DNA of 64,000 bases, taken from contig JALHRJ010000005.1 in the NCBI GenBank assembly GCA_022841475.1, positions 87,070 through 151,069 on the forward strand, given 5' to 3'. This DNA is from Cyclobacteriaceae bacterium (GTDB lineage Bacteria; Bacteroidota; Bacteroidia; Cytophagales; Cyclobacteriaceae). A program made the translations under genes and the position numbers. The notes beneath the pieces are model-generated. The model was not told the origin of the DNA, did no database searches, and saw only the letters and a program-made list of their open reading frames with translations. Of the stretch, positions 47,250 through 55,471 are shown in pieces; positions within the stretch are counted from its first letter, which is position 1; each line of letters begins with the position of its first letter.

Positions 47250-47270
47250 TTTTGCAACAAAGTTGCAAAA
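47250..47270. promoter_or_regulatory. Operator TTTTGCAAC-N3-GTTGCAAAA before the TonB receptor
   Basis: An inverted repeat with 9-base perfect arms (47250-47258 and 47262-47270) touches the start codon and overlaps a -7 box TAatTTTG (47266-47273, minus strand). Its core is identical to the operator before the lipoprotein, with the same junction to the promoter. A dimeric repressor could bind both. Confidence 0.75.
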
Positions 47271-47313
47271 TTAGTGAATAATAACCACATGCGGTGTGTA
47301 TGAAGACCAGGAC

Positions 47314-47664
47314 TTACTGATCCACGATGTCTGAAATCTTAAACTTTTGAATTATGTAGTAAAGAAAATTGAAGGAAAGGGCATCTTCTTCAGTTTTGGT
47401 AGCAGGAGTTTTGGTTGGCTCGGGCGACTTTATTTTAGCCTTTGTAGGGGCCGGACTAATGATTTGTTCTCTTGAATTATTGGATTTTCCCTCGGGTTCG
47501 TAAAGTAAAGGTTTTTCTTCTCGGAAATTGGGATCTATAAAATTGGGACTCAATTCCGGTATTTCATTGTTAGGCGAGCCTTCTTGCGCAAAAACTGAAT
47601 TAAAAGCAGTTGCGGTAAGAATGATTGTAATAAGTGCCAGTAATCGTGAAAAGTTTATCGTCAT
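47314..47664 (-). CDS. Small secreted protein of unknown function (116 aa)
   Basis: A signal peptide (to SVFAQ, about 27) leads to a Pro/Lys/Glu/Thr-rich low-complexity linker (about 45-90) and a hydrophobic C-terminal part (NFLYYIIQKFKISDIV). It has no recognised domain. It is upstream of the TonB receptor on the same strand with a 64-base gap that contains the operator, so it may be a separate unit. Confidence 0.6.
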   Translation of the reverse strand: MTINFSRLLALITIILTATAFNSVFAQEGSPNNEIPELSPNFIDPNFREEKPLLYEPEGKSNNSREQIISPAPTKAKIKSPEPTKTPATKTEEDALSFNFLYYIIQKFKISDIVDQ

Positions 47665-47732
47665 CTATTCAAGACTTATAATTCAACGGTTTACCTTCGG
47701 GATTAGCTATGCAAAATAATAATTTTTTGATA

Positions 47733-48065
47733 ATGATCAACTTAGAGGACTTTAATAAAATTGACTGTAGAGCAGGAACAATCATCAGGGCGGAGGCTTT
47801 TCCTGAGGCTAAAAAGCCTGCTTTCAAGCTTTGGATTGATTTTGGACCGGAATTGGGTGTCCGAAAATCCAGCGCGCAGATTACGGATTTATATTCGCTG
47901 GATTCCTTACCAGGTCGTCAGGTGGTGGGGGTGATAAACTTTAATCCAAGGCAAATTGCAAATTTCATCTCAGAGGTGTTAGTAACCGGTTTTCCAGACG
48001 AGTTTAATCGGGTGGTTTTAACGAAAATTGATAAAGCAGTTCCTAACGGAGCCAGACTATTTTAA
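47733..48065 (+). CDS. CsaA-like tRNA-binding domain protein
   Basis: The 110-residue protein starts [38 protein letters not shown], the OB-fold opening of the CsaA/EMAP II type, and contains GVRKSSAQI and the [11 protein letters not shown] end. CsaA proteins are reported to bind tRNA and to act as chaperones. The ATG at 47733 suits the family better than the one at 47709, which adds eight unrelated residues. MurF-Alr starts right after. Confidence 0.88.
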   Translation: MINLEDFNKIDCRAGTIIRAEAFPEAKKPAFKLWIDFGPELGVRKSSAQITDLYSLDSLPGRQVVGVINFNPRQIANFISEVLVTGFPDEFNRVVLTKIDKAVPNGARLF

Positions 48066-48066
48066 C

Positions 48067-50508
48067 ATGATTTTATTCTCATCATTGGCATCTATATGTC
48101 AGGGCCAAATTCATCAACAACACAAAGAAAGGGAGGTCCGCGATCTGATCATTGATAGTAGAAAAATATTACTTTCAGAGTATGCGTTGTTTTTTGCCAT
48201 TTCAGGAGAGCGTCATGACGGTCATCAGTATATTCCAGATTTATATAATGCTGGCATCCGTCAGTTTGTTGTTGAAAAACCCGTGGTGTTTTCTCAGTAC
48301 CCGGAAGGAAATTTTATTCAGGTTGTCTCATCAAAGACAGCATTGCAAGCAATCGTTACAACCCATAGATCAAATTTTTCCATTCCAGTTATTGGCATTA
48401 CAGGTAGCAATGGTAAAACCATTATTAAAGAATGGCTCTTTCAACTCCTATCACCCGATTATAAAATCGTAAAAAACCCGGGTAGTTATAACTCACAAAT
48501 AGGGGTGCCACTTTCCATATGGCAGATGCAAGCTCATCATCAACTTGGAATTTTTGAAGCCGGTATTTCCCGCCCTGGGGAAATGGATAATCTTGCGAAA
48601 GTAATCCAGCCATCCATAGGTATTTTTTCAAATCTGGGTAGCGCACATGATGAGGGTTTTTCTGATTCACAAGAGAAGGTTAGGGAAAAGCTAAAACTAT
48701 TTTCGAACGTTGAAAAGCTTGTCTATTGTTCGGATCACGCAGTTATAGCCAGGGAAGTTCGTAAAACAAAAATCCCAGCCATCTCGTGGGGGTTTTCTAC
48801 TGAAGCAGATTATCAGATTAACCAGCAAGTCAATAACATCAGTATACGAAGTGGTAAGAATGAATTAACGTTAATACTTCCATTTGTCGATAAAGCCTCG
48901 GTGGAGAATGCATTGCATTGTGTGGTATTGATGTTGCACCTGAAGTACTCTCGGCAAGTCATTCAGGAACGAATTCAACTTTTGTATTCGGTGCCCATGC
49001 GATTGGAACTGAAGCAAGGGATAAATAATTGCCAGATCATAGACGATAGTTACAACAATGATCTTGGTGGACTGCAAATCAGTCTTGATTTTTTAGGCAG
49101 TGTTCAAAAAAGAAAGAAGACATTGATTCTTTCGGATGTACTGCAAACAGGTTTGGACGATGAGGCGCTAACGCTCCGGATAATTGAGATTATTTCCAAT
49201 AGCGGGATTCAAAAGCTACTGGGTATTGGCCCTCTTTTGTATAGGCAGCAGTCTCTATTTAAGAGACTATCCATTCAAACGCAGTTTTACCACAGTACCG
49301 AAGAAGCTTTAGCACAGACTTCATGGGACGAATTCAGTAACGAAATCATTTTAGTTAAGGGTGCCCGCTCTTTTCACTTTGAGAAGATTGTGAAGCAATT
49401 GCAACGGAAGATACATGGCACCCGCATGGAGATTGACTTAAATAAGATGATTCACAATCTCAATTTTTTTAAATCCAGATTAAGTCCGGGCGTTAAAATC
49501 ATGGCCATGGTGAAAGCCTTTGCCTATGGAAGTGGAAGCGAAGAAGTGGCTAACTTATTACAATATCATCGGGTAGATTATTTAGGAGTAGCTTATGCAG
49601 ATGAAGGAGTGGAGTTGAGAAAAAATCAGATTACACTTCCCATCATGGTGATGAACCCAACCGAGGAAAGTTATGGTGCGCTAGTAGCTCATAAACTCGA
49701 GCCCGTTATGTACAGCATTACGCTGCTTCATTCATGGGTTAACTTTTTACAAGGAAGACCGTGCGTCATACATCTGGAACTAGAAACAGGCATGCATCGC
49801 CTTGGCCTGGAAGAGGCAGATATAGTTGAGGTAATCCAGGTTCTTAAAGCCAATAAAAATATAAGCATCGCGAGCATTTTCTCGCATCTGGCTGGAGCAG
49901 ACGAACAACAGCACGATAATTATTCAACCCAGCAATATGAGTTATACATGAATGCGTACGGGAAAATTGCAAGCGAGTTAGCAATTAAACCCATTCGTCA
50001 TATCTTAAACTCGCCTGGTATTTTACGTTTGCCGCAATATCAAATGGATATGGTGCGATTGGGAATTGGCTTGTATGGCGTTAATCCAACAGCTGATGCA
50101 ATCAACCAACTTCAACCTGTTGCAACATTAAAGACAGTTATCTCGCAAATAAAAAGAATCGATGTTGGCGAAACGGTAGGCTATGGCCGTAGGGGAAAAT
50201 CTGATCGTGAGAGAACGATCGCAACAATTGCTATTGGCTATGCCGATGGCTTTAGCAGAAGTTTTAGTCGCGGGGTGGGTCATGTTTTAGTGAACGAAAA
50301 ACTTGCCCCTGTTTTTGGAAATGTTTGCATGGATATGACGATGATTGACATCACCGGAATTGAAGCCCGGGTAGGTGATGATGTAACTATTTTCGGAGAA
50401 GGTCTTCCTATTCAAGAAGTAGCTTCCTCCATACAAACCATTCCGTATGAAATTTTAACACATACGAGTGAGAGAGTGAAGCGAGTATTTTTTGCAGAAA
50501 GTTTTTAG
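48067..50508 (+). CDS. Bifunctional MurF / alanine racemase fusion
   Basis: The N-terminal half is a Mur ligase (UDP-MurNAc-tripeptide:D-Ala-D-Ala ligase) with the P-loop GITGSNGKT near residue 116. The C-terminal half, from about 453, is an alanine racemase with the PLP lysine in MVKAFAYGSG (about 482) and TVGYGRRGKS near the catalytic tyrosine region. The ATG at 48067 lies just after the CsaA stop. One protein therefore makes D-alanine and uses it in the pentapeptide. Fusion is a known feature of Bacteroidota. Confidence 0.93.
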   Translation: MILFSSLASICQGQIHQQHKEREVRDLIIDSRKILLSEYALFFAISGERHDGHQYIPDLYNAGIRQFVVEKPVVFSQYPEGNFIQVVSSKTALQAIVTTHRSNFSIPVIGITGSNGKTIIKEWLFQLLSPDYKIVKNPGSYNSQIGVPLSIWQMQAHHQLGIFEAGISRPGEMDNLAKVIQPSIGIFSNLGSAHDEGFSDSQEKVREKLKLFSNVEKLVYCSDHAVIAREVRKTKIPAISWGFSTEADYQINQQVNNISIRSGKNELTLILPFVDKASVENALHCVVLMLHLKYSRQVIQERIQLLYSVPMRLELKQGINNCQIIDDSYNNDLGGLQISLDFLGSVQKRKKTLILSDVLQTGLDDEALTLRIIEIISNSGIQKLLGIGPLLYRQQSLFKRLSIQTQFYHSTEEALAQTSWDEFSNEIILVKGARSFHFEKIVKQLQRKIHGTRMEIDLNKMIHNLNFFKSRLSPGVKIMAMVKAFAYGSGSEEVANLLQYHRVDYLGVAYADEGVELRKNQITLPIMVMNPTEESYGALVAHKLEPVMYSITLLHSWVNFLQGRPCVIHLELETGMHRLGLEEADIVEVIQVLKANKNISIASIFSHLAGADEQQHDNYSTQQYELYMNAYGKIASELAIKPIRHILNSPGILRLPQYQMDMVRLGIGLYGVNPTADAINQLQPVATLKTVISQIKRIDVGETVGYGRRGKSDRERTIATIAIGYADGFSRSFSRGVGHVLVNEKLAPVFGNVCMDMTMIDITGIEARVGDDVTIFGEGLPIQEVASSIQTIPYEILTHTSERVKRVFFAESF

Positions 50509-50518
50509 TGAAAATATC

Positions 50519-50665
50519 CTAATCCAGGGCATTGAGGGTAACCCAATATCGATAAGCAACTAATCCTTTTTCAAATTTTGAGAGCCGCGTAATATCGCGC
50601 TGACTATATCGTGGCATAATCACTTTGTTAACTTTTGCGAGTGTTTTGAAGAGTAGTTTTTTCAT
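50519..50665 (-). CDS. Conserved Bacteroidota microprotein (48 aa, RYWVT type)
   Basis: The frame begins MKKLLFKTLAKVNKVIMPRY and ends with AYRYWVTLNALD. This pattern (basic start, LSKFEKG, then RYWVT-N-LD) matches short proteins in many Bacteroidota from memory, sometimes mislabelled as SsrA-binding protein. Function unknown; the positive charge suggests RNA or membrane contact. Another microprotein gene lies 28 bases upstream on the same strand, so they may be cotranscribed. Confidence 0.75.
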   Translation of the reverse strand: MKKLLFKTLAKVNKVIMPRYSQRDITRLSKFEKGLVAYRYWVTLNALD

Positions 50666-50693
50666 AACGTGATAGTTTGCATTCTATTCCGAG

Positions 50694-50840
50694 TCACCCA
50701 CAGCCCAGATTCTTTTTCAAATTAATTTCCGGAAGTCCACCAAAATCAAAACGATCCTCTTGCTCTTTTGGCAGCGGTACTGCCGAGGACTTCTCATCAA
50801 TCTTTTTGACCTTCCTAGGCTTAATAACTTTCTTTTTCAT
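50694..50840 (-). CDS. Conserved Bacteroidota microprotein (48 aa, FGGLP-KKNLGCG type)
   Basis: The protein starts with a dense lysine stretch (MKKKVIKPRKVKKIDEK), then PLPKEQEDRFDFGGLPEINL and ends KKNLGCG. The DFGGLP to KKNLGCG end is a pattern I recall from a conserved short family in the phylum. It lies in the gap between MurF-Alr and feoA, divergent from feoA. Function unknown. Confidence 0.75.
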   Translation of the reverse strand: MKKKVIKPRKVKKIDEKSSAVPLPKEQEDRFDFGGLPEINLKKNLGCG

Positions 50841-50855
50841 CACCGAAGATAATCA

Positions 50856-50886
50856 TTGTTTAACTCTCCCTGTAAACCTATATTCG
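50856..50886 (+). promoter_or_regulatory. Candidate feoAB promoter (TTG-N20-TAtaTTcG)
   Basis: A TTG at 50856-50858 and a one-mismatch -7 box TAtaTTcG at 50879-50886 lie 28 bases before the feoA GTG. Spacing is right. The predicted start point falls in the palindrome at 50892-50908. Confidence 0.5.
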
Positions 50887-50891
50887 CACTG

Positions 50892-50908
50892 TTTAAAATT
50901 AATCTAAA
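50892..50908. promoter_or_regulatory. Candidate metal-repressor operator at the feoA start point
   Basis: The 17-base sequence is a near-palindrome, TTTAaAaTTAATCTAAA, ending in complementary TTTA and TAAA arms. It covers the probable transcription start. Iron-responsive repressors (Fur or DtxR type) usually act here; the specific protein is unknown. Confidence 0.4.
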
Positions 50909-50914
50909 TAAGAA

Positions 50915-51145
50915 GTGGAGCGCACAAAGAGCGTGGCTGACATGAAACCAGGCGAAACGGCCGTAATTTCCGGCTTTTCAGATGATATTTTTTCAGTTAA
51001 GCTGTTGGAGATGGGTTTTTTACCAGGCACGGCTGTTCGTTTCAATTTCAAAGCTCCTTTCGGGGATCCTGTTTGCGTGAGTGTATCTGGCTATGATTTA
51101 TCGTTACGAATTAATGAAGCCTCCACCATTATTATTTTAAACTAG
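50915..51145 (+). CDS. feoA: Ferrous iron transport protein FeoA
   Basis: FeoA is a small SH3-like protein that works with FeoB in ferrous iron uptake. The 76-residue frame has SVADMKPGETAVISGF, LLEMGFLPGTAVRF and a final beta strand, all normal for FeoA. It begins with GTG at 50915; a second GTG at 50933 would also keep the domain. feoB starts 2 bases later. Confidence 0.92.
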   Translation: MERTKSVADMKPGETAVISGFSDDIFSVKLLEMGFLPGTAVRFNFKAPFGDPVCVSVSGYDLSLRINEASTIIILN

Positions 51146-51147
51146 TA

Positions 51148-53256
51148 ATGGCAGAAAAAATAAAGATTGCCCTTGCAGGAAAGCCCAACTCAGGGAAATC
51201 TTCGCTGTTCAATCAACTCACAGGCCTTAATCAAAAAATCGGAAACTTCCCGGGGATAACGGTTGACAAACGAACTGGTGTGTGTCAGCTCAGTGATTAT
51301 CAGCAGGCAGAAATTATTGACTTGCCGGGGATTTATAGTCTCTATCCTCGCACCCTCGATGAAAAGATTGTGGCCGAAATTATAGCCGACAAAAAAGGAG
51401 CCCATTTTCCGGATTATGTTGTGTTGGTGGCCGATGCTACTAACCTAAAAAATTGTATGCTGCTACTCACGCAGTTGATTGATTTAAGGCTGCCAACCGT
51501 GCTTGCTCTCAACATGATGGATCTGGCAGCGCAATCTGGGCAGAGCATAGACATTCAGGAGTTATCTTCATCGTTGGACCTGCCTGTCGTGATGATTAAT
51601 GCGCGAACGGGCCAAGGAATTCAGGAATTAAAAAAAGTTATAGTTGAGTCCTTTAACCCTTCACGCAAATCTGTTTTTCAGATTGGCAGCGAAATAAAAT
51701 CATTAGTTCGCACAATTAAGGATCGGTTTAACCTGGCCACCGAATACGAAGCCTATCAGTTTTTACAGCAGACTGATAATCTTATCTTTTTAAGTAAGGA
51801 AGATCGCGAATACATTTTCGCCCAAGCCAAGGCTGGACAATTTTTTCCTCATAAATACCAGGGGGCAGAAACTGTAATGCGGTATGGATTTATCCAGGAT
51901 CTGCTAAATAAAGTTATACTTAAAACTTCTGATCCGGAATGGAAGAAATTTTCGTATCGGATTGATAAGGTTCTTACGCACAAAGTGTGGGGTTATTTAA
52001 TTTTCTTTACCGTATTGTTTCTGATTTTCCAATCTATTTTTGCGTGGGCTCAAATCCCCATGGATTTTATTGATAGTTCGTTTGCCAGTTTAAGCAATTC
52101 ACTGGCAGAATTTTTCCCCGAGGGCCCTTTCTTTGATTTAATCACCCAAGGAATTGTTCCTGGCATTGGAGGCATTCTCATTTTTATACCTCAAATCGCA
52201 ATTCTTTTTGCCTGTATTTCAGTGCTTGAAGAAAGCGGATACATGGCGCGGGTAGTTTTTTTGATGGATAAAATCATGCGTCAATTTGGATTGAGTGGCA
52301 AAAGTGTAGTGCCTCTTATATCCGGAATGGCCTGTGCTATACCCGCCATTATGGCTACACGCACTATTGAAAATTGGAAGGACAGACTCATTACCATTTT
52401 TGTCACTCCGTTTATGAGTTGCTCGGCACGGTTGCCGGTGTTTACGATTCTGGTGGCACTTATTATCCCGGATGTTAAACTCTTTGGGTTTTTTAACTAC
52501 CAGGGTTTAGTTCTCATGGCTCTATATTTACTTGGTTTCTTTGCAGCTATTTTTTCTGCGTTTCTGCTTAAGCTGATTATTAAAACCCAGGAGCGTAGCT
52601 ATATGATTATGGAAATGCCTACGTACCGCAAACCCAAGTGGGCTAATGTAGGCTACACCATTATTGAAAAGACAAAATCATTTGTATTTGAAGCAGGTAA
52701 AATCATTCTGGCAATTTCAGTCATTCTTTGGGTACTAGCCAGCTATGGTCCGGGCGAAAAAATGAGTCAGGCAGAGCAGATTGTGAAGGATCAATCATTC
52801 AACTTGCAGCTTACGGAAGATGAATTACAAAGCAGGATAGCCGCCTATAAGTTGGAACATTCCTATGCCGGGATTATTGGAAAAACACTGGAGCCGGCCA
52901 TTAAGCCTTTAGGATATGACTGGAAGATTGGCATTGCCCTTGTCACTTCCTTTGCTGCCCGGGAAGTTTTTGTAAGTACAATTGCTACGATTTACAGCCT
53001 TGGAAGCACCGATGATGAACAGACAATTAAAGGACGTTTGAAGTCTGAAATTAACCAGGAAACCGGTGGTCCCCGATATACACCGGCCGTAGGACTTTCC
53101 CTCTTAGTTTTTTATACCTTGGCCATGCAATGTATGAGTACCTTAGCAGTAGTGAAAAGAGAGACAAAAAGTTGGAAGTGGCCCTTGATTCAGTTAGCCT
53201 ACATGACTGCAGTCGCTTATCTTTCTGCTTTTATTATTTATCAAACTTTATCTTAA
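51148..53256 (+). CDS. feoB: Ferrous iron transport protein B (FeoB)
   Basis: The N-terminal GTPase has G1 GKPNSGKSS (11-19), G3 DLPG (58-61) and G4 NMMD (about 121-124), followed by a helical GDI-like region and a membrane domain from about residue 275 with eight or so helices and the Gate repeats (FIPQIAILF, GMACAIPAIMATRT, CSARLPVFT). It takes Fe2+ across the inner membrane. At 702 residues it is of usual length, with no C-terminal extension. Confidence 0.96.
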   Translation: MAEKIKIALAGKPNSGKSSLFNQLTGLNQKIGNFPGITVDKRTGVCQLSDYQQAEIIDLPGIYSLYPRTLDEKIVAEIIADKKGAHFPDYVVLVADATNLKNCMLLLTQLIDLRLPTVLALNMMDLAAQSGQSIDIQELSSSLDLPVVMINARTGQGIQELKKVIVESFNPSRKSVFQIGSEIKSLVRTIKDRFNLATEYEAYQFLQQTDNLIFLSKEDREYIFAQAKAGQFFPHKYQGAETVMRYGFIQDLLNKVILKTSDPEWKKFSYRIDKVLTHKVWGYLIFFTVLFLIFQSIFAWAQIPMDFIDSSFASLSNSLAEFFPEGPFFDLITQGIVPGIGGILIFIPQIAILFACISVLEESGYMARVVFLMDKIMRQFGLSGKSVVPLISGMACAIPAIMATRTIENWKDRLITIFVTPFMSCSARLPVFTILVALIIPDVKLFGFFNYQGLVLMALYLLGFFAAIFSAFLLKLIIKTQERSYMIMEMPTYRKPKWANVGYTIIEKTKSFVFEAGKIILAISVILWVLASYGPGEKMSQAEQIVKDQSFNLQLTEDELQSRIAAYKLEHSYAGIIGKTLEPAIKPLGYDWKIGIALVTSFAAREVFVSTIATIYSLGSTDDEQTIKGRLKSEINQETGGPRYTPAVGLSLLVFYTLAMQCMSTLAVVKRETKSWKWPLIQLAYMTAVAYLSAFIIYQTLS

Positions 53257-53327
53257 TCTTACATGCTTATTTGAACGTTGTTAGTTCAATTAATTTTTCT
53301 GCTATATTTCGGCCTATAACATGTTAA

Positions 53328-53711
53328 ATGAACTCTACCCATAATTCACAGTTAGGTTTACTTTATATAGCTCATCTTCTCATAAGTGTTGATGGGGTAA
53401 TCGATCAAAAAGAATACGAGGCTTTATCTAAAATTAAAGCCAAGGATTCCATCCCTGATTCGGTTTTTAAGGAATTTGAAGAAAAGATTGTTGGAAAGAC
53501 AGAGCGCGAGATTTATAAAGAAGGAATCGACTTGCTCAATGATTGTTCGGAAGAAGAGAAATTAAATGCTTTCGTTCACCTCTACAAAATGTCTGAAGTT
53601 GATGGCCGGGTACATGTTAAAGAAGTCAGGTTACTACTCTACACAATTAAAACGGCAGGCATCGAATTTAATGATGTAGTAGAACGCGCTCAGTCTATTA
53701 CTGATTATTAA
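53328..53711 (+). CDS. TerB-like tellurite resistance domain protein
   Basis: The 127-residue all-helical protein has two DG-type acidic turns (SVDGVIDQKEYEAL, and EVDGRVHVKEVRLL) as in the TerB fold. TerB proteins are thought to bind metal at such turns. A promoter TTG-N22-TAtaTTTC precedes it (53278-53310). It shares this fold with part of the LETM1-related protein on the far side of purKE. Confidence 0.8.
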   Translation: MNSTHNSQLGLLYIAHLLISVDGVIDQKEYEALSKIKAKDSIPDSVFKEFEEKIVGKTEREIYKEGIDLLNDCSEEEKLNAFVHLYKMSEVDGRVHVKEVRLLLYTIKTAGIEFNDVVERAQSITDY

Positions 53712-53765
53712 CATTTTTTTGAGCACATTTGGGCTTCTGTTACCAAATGATTTTTCTGTTTGCTC

Positions 53766-54905
53766 ATGGCGAACTCATTCTATCAAGATTTTACATTGGG
53801 AATTCTGGGTGGCGGCCAATTGGGTCGTATGCTTATTCAATCCGGAATTGATCTGAATCTCAACTTCAAGGTTTTGGACCCCGATCCGCAAGCACCCTGC
53901 TGCCAACTTGCTGATTTTACAAATGGCAAATTAACTGACTATGAAACCGTGTGGAAATTTGGTCAGTCTTGCGATATGATAACCATTGAAATTGAAAACG
54001 TAAATACAAAGGCTCTGCAAGATTTAGCAAGTGCTGGAAAGAAAGTCTTTCCACAGCCTGAAATTCTGGAACTCATTCAGGATAAGAGAAAGCAGAAGGA
54101 ATTTTTTAAGAACAATAAAATTCCAACCGCAGAATTTATTTTAGTCGAGAATAAAGAAGAAATAAAAAAGAGTATCAATTATTTACCTGCAGTAAATAAA
54201 CTGGGTCGCGAAGGTTACGATGGCCGCGGTGTTCAGATTCTTCGTTCTGAAGCCGATCTATCAAAAGCATTTGACGCCCCTGGATTGTTGGAGCACCTTA
54301 TAGATTTTGAAAAGGAAATTTCGGTCATCGTTTCTCGTAATGAACGTGGCGAACTTTCTTCATACCCTGCCGTGGAAATGGTTTTTCATCCGCAAGCCAA
54401 CCTGGTTGAATTTCTTTTTTCACCAGCACAACTGGAACCCACGATTGCCACCCAAGCGGACACTGTAGCACGAAGTGTAATTGAAAAGTTAGGAATGGTT
54501 GGATTACTGGCTGTAGAAATGTTTGTAACCCGCCATGGTGAAGTATTAGTAAACGAAGTTGCTCCGCGCCCTCACAACAGTGGTCATCAAACCATTGAGG
54601 GCAATGTGACCAGCCAATATGAACAACACTTACGGGCCATCCTTAATTTATCTCCCGGAGATACATCTATCATTAGGCCTAGTGCCATGGTAAATCTCTT
54701 AGGTGAAGAAGGTTTTTCAGGGATGGCAAAATATGAAGGCCTGGAGGAAGTGATGAACATCGCAGGTGCACATGTTCATCTATATGGAAAAAAACTGACC
54801 AAACCATTTCGTAAAATGGGGCATGTAACAATTGTAGATTGCGATCTGGAAAGTTTGAAAAAGAAAGTCAATTTTGTAAAACAGACACTTAAAGTTAAGG
54901 CATGA
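53766..54905 (+). CDS. purK: 5-(carboxyamino)imidazole ribonucleotide synthase PurK
   Basis: PurK is an ATP-grasp ligase that makes N5-CAIR from AIR, bicarbonate and ATP in purine synthesis. [12 protein letters not shown] (about 11-22) opens the fold, and [17 protein letters not shown] closes the ATP-grasp. The ATG at 53766 is preferred over the TTG at 53760. Its ATGA stop overlaps the purE start, so the pair is translationally coupled. Confidence 0.95.
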   Translation: MANSFYQDFTLGILGGGQLGRMLIQSGIDLNLNFKVLDPDPQAPCCQLADFTNGKLTDYETVWKFGQSCDMITIEIENVNTKALQDLASAGKKVFPQPEILELIQDKRKQKEFFKNNKIPTAEFILVENKEEIKKSINYLPAVNKLGREGYDGRGVQILRSEADLSKAFDAPGLLEHLIDFEKEISVIVSRNERGELSSYPAVEMVFHPQANLVEFLFSPAQLEPTIATQADTVARSVIEKLGMVGLLAVEMFVTRHGEVLVNEVAPRPHNSGHQTIEGNVTSQYEQHLRAILNLSPGDTSIIRPSAMVNLLGEEGFSGMAKYEGLEEVMNIAGAHVHLYGKKLTKPFRKMGHVTIVDCDLESLKKKVNFVKQTLKVKA

Positions 54906-55414
54906 AGAAGCCCCTGGTTGGTATCATTATGGGAAGTCAGTCCGATCTTAAAATTATGAAGGAGGCGGCTGAATTTTTAGAATCAATGAATATCCCCTTT
55001 GAATTAACGGTGGTGTCTGCACACCGCACTCCGCAACGCATGGCAGACTACGCAGCTTCGGCCCGCTCGCGCGGGTTAAAAGTAATTGTGGCCGGGGCAG
55101 GCGGTGCAGCGCATCTACCGGGTATGGTTGCCGCATTTACATCCTTGCCAGTCATTGGCGTGCCTGTTAAGTCTTCCAATTCCATCGATGGCTGGGACTC
55201 TGTATTATCCATCCTTCAAATGCCTTCGGGCGTTCCGGTTGCTACAGTAGCATTGAACGGAGCAAAGAATGCGGGCATCCTGGCTGCGCAAATCTTGGGC
55301 ACAGAAAACAAGGTAATCTCTAAAAATCTCGATGCCTTTAAAAAAGGACTTCAGAAGAAAGTGGAGGATTCCTTTCGGTCCATTGAAAAGAAGGGTTGGA
55401 AGAACATTGAATAA
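54902..55414 (+). CDS. purE: N5-CAIR mutase PurE
   Basis: PurE shifts the carboxyl group of N5-CAIR to give CAIR, the step after Pur[14 protein letters not shown] (8-20), SAHRTPQRM and the [13 protein letters not shown] loop are the class I signatures. At 170 residues it is of usual length. It overlaps purK by four bases. Confidence 0.96.
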   Translation: MKKPLVGIIMGSQSDLKIMKEAAEFLESMNIPFELTVVSAHRTPQRMADYAASARSRGLKVIVAGAGGAAHLPGMVAAFTSLPVIGVPVKSSNSIDGWDSVLSILQMPSGVPVATVALNGAKNAGILAAQILGTENKVISKNLDAFKKGLQKKVEDSFRSIEKKGWKNIE

Positions 55415-55471
55415 ATGTTAAACGTGTAGTAAAAAAAACGTAATTTTCTCCACGCATTATTCAATCATTAC

